DNA of 27,768 nt from VGWB01 sp964480945 (GTDB lineage Bacteria > Bacteroidota > Ignavibacteria > UBA10030): assembly GCA_964480945.1 (NCBI GenBank), contig CAYZRX010000052.1, positions 1 through 27,768 on the forward strand. Reading direction: 5' to 3'. Of this stretch, positions 23,667 to 27,768 are shown in pieces. Below the pieces are notes generated by a model. That model saw only the letters and a program-made list of their open reading frames with translations, made no database searches and had not been told where the DNA came from. Positions within the stretch are counted from its first letter, which is position 1. Every line of letters starts with the position of its first letter. Made by a program: the position numbers and the translations under genes.

Positions 23667-23676
23667 TTCCGGGCAC
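23667..23676 (+). repeat. Ten-base copy of the tRNA-Leu acceptor 3' end
   Basis: TTCCGGGCAC repeats the acceptor 3' strand plus discriminator of the tRNA and directly precedes terminator T3. Confidence 0.7.
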
Positions 23677-23718
23677 TGGAAACAAAAGACCTCCTTCACG
23701 GAGGTCTTTTCGTTTCCA
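23677..23718 (+). terminator. Intrinsic-terminator-like hairpin T3
   Basis: Outer arms TGGAAAC/GTTTCCA and inner arms AAAAGACCTCC/GGAGGTCTTTT enclose a TTCAC loop. The stem has 18 pairs with one unpaired C (23711) at the same position as in T1 and T2. Confidence 0.85.
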
Positions 23719-23753
23719 CTCGTCATCGCAACTGGGCTTATGTCCTGTTGATC

Positions 23754-23775
23754 CCGTCACGATTCTTCGTGACGG
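23754..23775. repeat. CCCG-type palindrome cut by the scaffold gap (copy H3)
   Basis: CCGTCACG (23754-23761) and CGTGACGG (23768-23775) pair perfectly around ATTCTT. The N run starts at the next base, so the outer pairs and any tRNA-end copy after it cannot be seen. GTCCTGTTGA (23742-23751) lies just before it. Confidence 0.7.
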
Positions 23776-23875
23776 NNNNNNNNNNNNNNNNNNNNNNNNN
23801 NNNNNNNNNNNNNNNNNNNNNNNNNNNNNNNNNNNNNNNNNNNNNNNNNNNNNNNNNNNNNNNNNNNNNNNNNNN
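23776..23875. other. Scaffold gap (100 N)
   Basis: Exactly 100 undetermined bases, the usual placeholder for a gap of unknown length, placed inside the hairpin array. The true number of array units is therefore not known. Confidence 0.97.
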
Positions 23876-23914
23876 TACAAAGAAAAACTCCCATGAAGGG
23901 AGTTTTTCTTTGTA
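23876..23914. terminator. Intrinsic-terminator-like hairpin T4
   Basis: A perfect 17-bp stem (23876-23892 with 23898-23914) encloses an ATGAA loop, with an A-rich outer 5' side, ACTCCC core and T-rich outer 3' side. It works in either direction and is also the first strong terminator downstream of the leftward signalling operon. Confidence 0.85.
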
Positions 23915-23947
23915 CCTATCATCGTAACCGAAATTCTATCCTGTTGA

Positions 23948-23973
23948 GTCCGGATGTTGTTAAACATCGGGAC
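23948..23973. repeat. GTCC-type palindrome (copy H4)
   Basis: GTCC (23948-23951) pairs with GGAC (23970-23973) and GATGTT with AACATC around GTTA, with one G/G mismatch between the two stems. It is preceded by ATCCTGTTGA (23938-23947), matching the segment before H3. Confidence 0.65.
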
Positions 23974-24063
23974 GGCTTCTTCGTTCCTGTACTCGGCCGG
24001 TCGAACGTGGTGAGAAGAGGGGGGGGGATCAATGGGGTGAAAGAAGGCGCCGATTCGACGACC

Positions 24064-24834
24064 TTACGAGGGGCCTGGAAGGGAAGACTTCTCTACGTTC
24101 TTCTGCGCGGCGGCTTCGTCTGCGTCCTGTAGGAACACCCTGAACATGGGCTCGATCTCCACTAACCCGCTGTCGATGAAGTAGGAGATGCCGTCGCCGA
24201 ACGAATGCAGGATCACAACGGCGTTCACGTTGGCGTCTTTCTTTGAAGCGTCGAGGAGACGCTGCGACATCCCTTTGTTGACCAGATTCACCGCTTTGTA
24301 AATTTCGCGCAGTCCCTTCAGCTCCCAGTCGGGCTCTTTCCCTCGCTTCAACAAAAGAAACTGAGCCGTGAGGTAAGATGAGATGGAACGGAAGAAGGTT
24401 TCGATGGCGTTTGCAAAAGGAAGATGGAAGCGCGTCATGGGGCGGAGCTTGTCCATGACGGGACAGTTGCTGGTCGACATGTAGATGCCGATGATTGCAC
24501 TCAGCCCCTTTTGGAGCGTCGTCTTCCTAAGATAAGTGCGCTGGGCCGTCTCAACGGTTACGAGCGCGGATTCGTACGAAGCCTGATCCTGGAAGGCGTC
24601 TACAAGCCTCGAAAGGTTCACAGCAACCGGGCAGTATTCGACGCTCTCGGGCAGAGGGCAATTCTCACATTGAGAGAACTTGAGCTTCGTCCACTCCGGC
24701 TTCGCGCGGTCATTGCTTTCGACCAGCTCGAGGGTCTCCCCATTGAGGGCGATCTCGAATCGCTTCTCCGCGCCATCATCGAACAAAAACTTGTAGCTGT
24801 AGCGAATGATTCCTTTTGGATTCTTGTCTGCCAT
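24064..24834 (-). CDS. Unrecognised 256-residue protein with a CxxC...C motif, last gene of a signalling operon
   Basis: I do not recognise this family. The N-terminal 50 residues look like a small beta domain (RYSYKFLFDDGAEKRFEIALNGETLELV). Then comes a cysteine group C56-x2-C59-x8-C68 (CENCPL ... YCPVA) and a fourth cysteine at 124 (NCPVM), which could hold a metal or Fe-S site. The rest appears helical, with no signal peptide or membrane segment. The ATG at 24834 has GGAGG six bases upstream. It lies 74 bp after the response regulator in the same direction, so a role as output or partner of the phosphorelay is possible by position only. Codon use looks like that of its neighbours. Confidence 0.78.
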   Translation of the reverse strand: MADKNPKGIIRYSYKFLFDDGAEKRFEIALNGETLELVESNDRAKPEWTKLKFSQCENCPLPESVEYCPVAVNLSRLVDAFQDQASYESALVTVETAQRTYLRKTTLQKGLSAIIGIYMSTSNCPVMDKLRPMTRFHLPFANAIETFFRSISSYLTAQFLLLKRGKEPDWELKGLREIYKAVNLVNKGMSQRLLDASKKDANVNAVVILHSFGDGISYFIDSGLVEIEPMFRVFLQDADEAAAQKNVEKSSLPGPS

Positions 24835-24908
24835 TTGATCCCTCCAGCACGATGATCAGACCCGTCCTGAACCGCCGGCTCGTCTGCCCCGCGCAAAAGA
24901 CTCCCGCG

Positions 24909-25583
24909 CTACTCCCGATCTCCCTGAATTGACTTCAGCTGTTCAGCGAGCGCGATCGGATCGATCTCCGATTCCGCGGCCACCACGCTCTTCGCTGCCT
25001 CCTTGGTCAGCTCCATCAGCTGTTGCAGCTTTTGTTCCATCTTGCCCGTCAGCTCGCGAGCATTCGTAAGCAATTTCTTGCGCTCCTTCGCATCGCCATC
25101 CGAAGTGAGTTTCGTCGCCTGATCCAGCATTCCTTGGATTTTGTGCAGCGGAGCGATCAGGTCGTTCACTACGACGGACGAGTACTTTTCCTGCACCTGT
25201 TGGAGCGCGCGCTCCGACGATCGTGAGCGCATCAACGATCGCACCCTCGTCACAAGTTCCGTCGTGTCAACCGGCTTCACCAGATAATCCCGGGCACCCA
25301 TCTTCAGACATTCGATGGCTGTGCTGAAATCGGCGAAGCCCGTAAGCATGATCACTTCCATCTTCGGATAAGTCTGGCGGATGTAATTGAGCGCTTCGAT
25401 CCCGCTCATGCGCGGCATATTGATGTCGAGGAGCACGACATCCGCCTGCTTCGTCTTAAGCTTCTCGACGGCATCCTCACCGTCCGTTGCCACGTCAACG
25501 TCAAACCCTGCCGATTTCAGTTTAAACTTCAACGACAACCGGAGGCTTTCCTCGTCGTCAACAACCAAGATTCTCTCGTTCAT
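24909..25583 (-). CDS. Response regulator with a degenerate histidine-kinase-like dimerisation region
   Basis: A 224-residue protein. Residues 1-120 are a receiver domain with acidic pocket DDE (9-11), phospho-acceptor D53 (VLLDINMP), T81 and K103 (VKP). The region 125-200 is helical. YSSVVVNDLIAPLHKIQGML (134-153) lines up with FMAMLVHDLRSPLIGIKSVI of the kinase in the next gene, but Asn140 replaces the phosphorylated His. No ATPase domain and no DNA-binding output domain follow. The ATG at 25583 starts MNERILVVDDEE, so the upstream extension to 25673 is rejected. It follows the kinase gene by 25 bp. It may be a single-domain signal relay or a dimerisation partner of the kinase. Confidence 0.88.
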   Translation of the reverse strand: MNERILVVDDEESLRLSLKFKLKSAGFDVDVATDGEDAVEKLKTKQADVVLLDINMPRMSGIEALNYIRQTYPKMEVIMLTGFADFSTAIECLKMGARDYLVKPVDTTELVTRVRSLMRSRSSERALQQVQEKYSSVVVNDLIAPLHKIQGMLDQATKLTSDGDAKERKKLLTNARELTGKMEQKLQQLMELTKEAAKSVVAAESEIDPIALAEQLKSIQGDRE

Positions 25584-25608
25584 ATCGGCCCCATAGAATG
25601 AATGATAG

Positions 25609-26739
25609 TTACGCCTCAACCGCCGGAAGTGTGAAACTGAAGGTCGTTCGCTTGCCGGGCTCACTTTCGACATTCACGCTGCCATTCTGCGCTTCAACGA
25701 TCAGCTTGCAGATCACGAGCCCAAGGCCTGTTCCCTTTTGCTTCACAACCTTCGCCGATGATGCCTGCTTGTAGCGTTCGAACAATAAGGGCAGTTCATC
25801 CTTTGCGATACCGGCGCCGGTATCACTCACGCTGACGCGGATGAATTTCTTGGCAGGTTCCCCGGGTGATTTCTCATCGGCTGCAGTCTGCAGCTCCGCA
25901 TCCAGCCTGATGGTTCCTCCGCTCTTGCTGAACTTGAGTGCGTTGCTCAAAAGATTCATCACAACTTGTTCCGTCTTTGCCGCGTCGACATTCACGCGGG
26001 GCAGATCCGCCGGAATGTTCTTCACCACGCTGACGTTCTTTTGTTTGAACTGTAACTCCATCTGGTGGAGAACGGGGTCAATGAAATCCGTGATCGGAAC
26101 CGGCTTCCGGTCAAACGATGCGCCGCCGGCCTCGTACTTGGAGATATCGAGAAAATCGCTGATCAGTTCCAGAAGCTTTCGCGCGGATGCATGGGCCGAA
26201 TTCAACAACTCAAAGTGATCAGGCCCCAACGTGCCTCCTTTGCCCATGTCTTGCAGCAACTCAATAACACTCTTGATACCAATCAGCGGGCTTCGGAGAT
26301 CATGCACGAGCATAGCCATGAAGTCGGCCCTCGTCCGCTCCAGCTCAGCCTCGGCCCTCTTCAGCTCGATCAACATCTTTGTACGAACCAGGAGCTCCTC
26401 GGTATCGATAGGTTTCGTCAGGTACTGCTCGGCCCCGAGCGCCAGCCCGGTCGCGATACTATCGGGGTCTTTCCTCTGTGCGGTGAGGAAGATGACCGGA
26501 ATCTTTGCCGTGGCCCTGTCCGCCCGCAGATTCTTGAGCGTCTCAAACCCGTCCATCTCGGGCATTTGGATATCCAGAAGAATGATGTCCGGCTGCTCCA
26601 AGGCCGCCACCGTAAGACACTCCTGGCCGCTCGTTGCACGGAGCATTTGAATCGGTTTCCGCTTTAGCGCGAACTCCAGCAGGTCGAGATTGTCCTCTGT
26701 GTCGTCGACGACGAGTATTTTCGGTTTTTGTTGTTCCAT
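25609..26739 (-). CDS. REC-HisKA-HATPase hybrid sensor kinase
   Basis: A 376-residue cytoplasmic kinase with an N-terminal receiver (DD 12-13, phospho-acceptor D56 in LLDIQMPEMDG, K109 in TKP). A short coiled linker leads to HisKA with the H-box FMAMLVHDLRSPL (H146), then HATPase_c with N box (EQVVMNLLSNALKF), G1 (SDTGAGI) and G2 (GTGLGLVICKL). There is no membrane segment or periplasmic sensor, so the receiver is the likely input. AAGAGG precedes the ATG by five bases. It sits 21 bp after the large hybrid kinase and 25 bp before the response regulator, so the three probably form one phosphorelay transcript. Confidence 0.93.
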   Translation of the reverse strand: MEQQKPKILVVDDTEDNLDLLEFALKRKPIQMLRATSGQECLTVAALEQPDIILLDIQMPEMDGFETLKNLRADRATAKIPVIFLTAQRKDPDSIATGLALGAEQYLTKPIDTEELLVRTKMLIELKRAEAELERTRADFMAMLVHDLRSPLIGIKSVIELLQDMGKGGTLGPDHFELLNSAHASARKLLELISDFLDISKYEAGGASFDRKPVPITDFIDPVLHQMELQFKQKNVSVVKNIPADLPRVNVDAAKTEQVVMNLLSNALKFSKSGGTIRLDAELQTAADEKSPGEPAKKFIRVSVSDTGAGIAKDELPLLFERYKQASSAKVVKQKGTGLGLVICKLIVEAQNGSVNVESEPGKRTTFSFTLPAVEA

Positions 26740-26760
26740 TGATGCCTCTTCAGTGTAGCC

Positions 26761-27768
26761 TCAGTGTGCAACTCCGAGAATTCGCTTGATTGATTTGGAG
26801 AACTCTGTGGTCGAGAAGGTGTCTTTCGCGAGCAAATCGACCGTACGGGAACGGAGCTCTTTCTCCTCCGCCTCGGTCAATTCTTTCGTGGACATCGCTA
26901 CCACAGGTATCTCGCTCCATTTCTTATTGCGGTTGAGTTCCTGGATCACTTGAAATCCGTCCATGCCCGGCATGAGGAGATCGAGCAGGATCAACGAGGG
27001 GATAGCATCCTTCAGAACACCGAGCGCCTCCGGGCCGCTGCTCGCAATGCGCACCTCGAATCCATCCCGCTTCAAGAGATCCTTGCACGCGAGGGCGAAG
27101 TCCAGATGGTCGTCGACGAGAAGGATGAACTGATCCCCCGACTGATAGTACTTTTTCACCAGCTCAAGAAGGCGCTTTGGTTCTGTCGGCTTCGTCATCA
27201 CGTCCACTGCGCCGAGCGACATCGCCAGGGGCTTGTTGTCAACGATGGAGTGGATGATCACGGGGATGTCGCTTGTTGCGGTGTTCTGTTTCAGTTCCCG
27301 AAGGACCTGCCAGCCGTCCTTCCTCGGCATCATGATATCGAGCGTGATCAGCGCGGGCTTGAGCTTGGCGGCAAGCTCAATTCCTTCGTCCCCCGACAGC
27401 GCGCTGACTACGGAGTATCCTTCGGGCACGAGGTATTTCCTCAGTATCTCGATCACATCGGGATCATCGTCGATACAGAGGACCTGAACACCTTGTTTGG
27501 AACCCTGTGCGGACTCAAATGCCTTTTTGGACACGGGTTCCATCTTCGGCGATGCAGGGCGCTCCGGCACCTTCAGTGCAATTTCTGCCGCTTGCGGAGG
27601 AAGCGTGCGCGGAATCGTCAATGTGAACGTTGAGCCGTGGCCGTATTCGCTCTCTAGCGTCAGGTCTCCTCCAAGCATGCGCGCGAGTCGTCGGGAAATC
27701 GGCAGTCCAAGTCCGGTTCCTTTGTATTTCCGCGTGCTGCTGCTGTCGACCTGCTTGAATTCCTCGAA
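26761..27768 (-). CDS. Hybrid histidine kinase, C-terminal part (HATPase-REC-REC), open at the right edge
   Basis: The gene continues past the window. The visible 335 residues begin inside the HATPase_c domain (FEEFKQVD ... GTGLGLPISRRLARMLGGDLTLESEYGHGSTFTLTIP, holding F and G2 boxes). A linker and two receiver domains follow. The first has DDD, LDIMMPRKDG and TKP. The second has VDD, LLDLLMPGMDG and a Lys in LLAKD. The internal ATG at 27678 is mid-domain and is not a start. Two receivers in tandem suit a multi-step relay to the kinase and regulator that follow. The sensor and HisKA portions are out of view. Confidence 0.93.
   Translation of the reverse strand, partial: FEEFKQVDSSSTRKYKGTGLGLPISRRLARMLGGDLTLESEYGHGSTFTLTIPRTLPPQAAEIALKVPERPASPKMEPVSKKAFESAQGSKQGVQVLCIDDDPDVIEILRKYLVPEGYSVVSALSGDEGIELAAKLKPALITLDIMMPRKDGWQVLRELKQNTATSDIPVIIHSIVDNKPLAMSLGAVDVMTKPTEPKRLLELVKKYYQSGDQFILLVDDHLDFALACKDLLKRDGFEVRIASSGPEALGVLKDAIPSLILLDLLMPGMDGFQVIQELNRNKKWSEIPVVAMSTKELTEAEEKELRSRTVDLLAKDTFSTTEFSKSIKRILGVAH

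Larger units (their letters stand above)
23432..24000. other. Structured array behind tRNA-Leu: terminator hairpins, palindromes and tRNA 3'-end copies
   Basis: The region carries no credible gene. It alternates four intrinsic-terminator-like hairpins (T1-T4) with spacers of roughly 60-95 bases. Each spacer contains a TCCTGTT-like stretch matching the tRNA T arm and a TCCCG/CGGGA palindrome, and in two cases the acceptor-end sequence TTCCGGGCAC lies just before the next terminator. Spacers 3 and 4 align at TCATCG.AAC and TCCTGTTGA. A 100-N gap interrupts the third unit. A further weak TTCCTGT occurs near 23983. Mechanism and purpose are unknown, and some units may be missing in the gap. Confidence 0.75.

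Noticed and set aside
23381..23967. Open frames on both strands across tRNA-Leu and the hairpin array
   Set aside because: They are translations of the tRNA and repeat hairpins. The antisense frames contain repeated FVPGTG and CPEQDLNLH-like strings known from spurious tRNA-antisense ORFs, and two cross the N gap.
23432..24000. CRISPR array
   Set aside because: The repeated parts are hairpins of differing sequence and irregular spacing, not identical direct repeats with uniform spacers, and no cas genes are nearby.
27676..27678. ATG as the start of a two-receiver protein
   Set aside because: The frame continues upstream with clear HATPase_c G2-box residues to the window edge, so this is an internal methionine of a larger hybrid kinase.

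Overview
The window (GC-rich, 27.8 kb, with one 100-N scaffold gap at 23776-23875) reads as core chromosome of a Gram-negative bacterium, probably a draft or metagenome-derived genome. A TonB-dependent receptor with a carboxypeptidase-regulatory-like N-terminal domain, TamB, an Omp85-type barrel and split ADP-heptose synthesis genes all imply an LPS-bearing outer membrane. The gene content fits the Bacteroidota/Ignavibacteria/FCB neighbourhood. However, clear Shine-Dalgarno sequences and TTGnnn-17-TATATT promoters are unlike typical Bacteroidales, so an Ignavibacteria-like or related lineage is my inference, not something the sequence proves.

Layout. 1-51 (-) is the first 17 codons of a probable inositol-monophosphatase-family gene. 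It diverges from an SPFH/prohibitin-like membrane protein (293-1183) and a GNAT-fold protein (1511-2635). A 13-bp perfect palindrome separates these from a leftward operon at 7493-2687: sigma70-type promoter, TPP riboswitch, intrinsic terminator, TonB-dependent receptor, thiamine pyrophosphokinase and SSS-family symporter. Together these look like a complete thiamine (or precursor) salvage unit, from outer-membrane uptake through inner-membrane import to TPP formation. Rightward from 7620 lie an orphan FecE/BtuD-type ATPase, nusB, a UMF1-type MFS transporter coupled to nusB by a TTGA overlap, and a monocistronic PstS-like lipoprotein ending at a 16-bp bidirectional terminator.

A leftward envelope block follows, from 23115 to 11400: heptose-7-phosphate kinase, heptose-1-phosphate adenylyltransferase, TamB, RNase R, and a three-part protein (gluzincin protease, TolB-like propeller, Omp85-like barrel). 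The RNase R frame continues upstream of any ATG/GTG/TTG and may start at ATC.

A tRNA-Leu(CAG) gene with its own promoter (23273-23431) is followed by about 550 bp of structured, gene-free DNA. This holds four successive intrinsic-terminator hairpins of one architecture but different sequence, interleaved with GTCCC/GGGAC-type palindromes and partial copies of the tRNA 3' end, and it is interrupted by the scaffold gap. This array is the least explained part of the window. Beyond it a leftward signalling operon (27768-24064) carries a hybrid histidine kinase (cut by the window edge), a REC-HisKA-HATPase kinase, a response regulator whose C-terminal helix looks like a kinase H-box with His replaced by Asn, and an unrecognised cysteine-containing protein.
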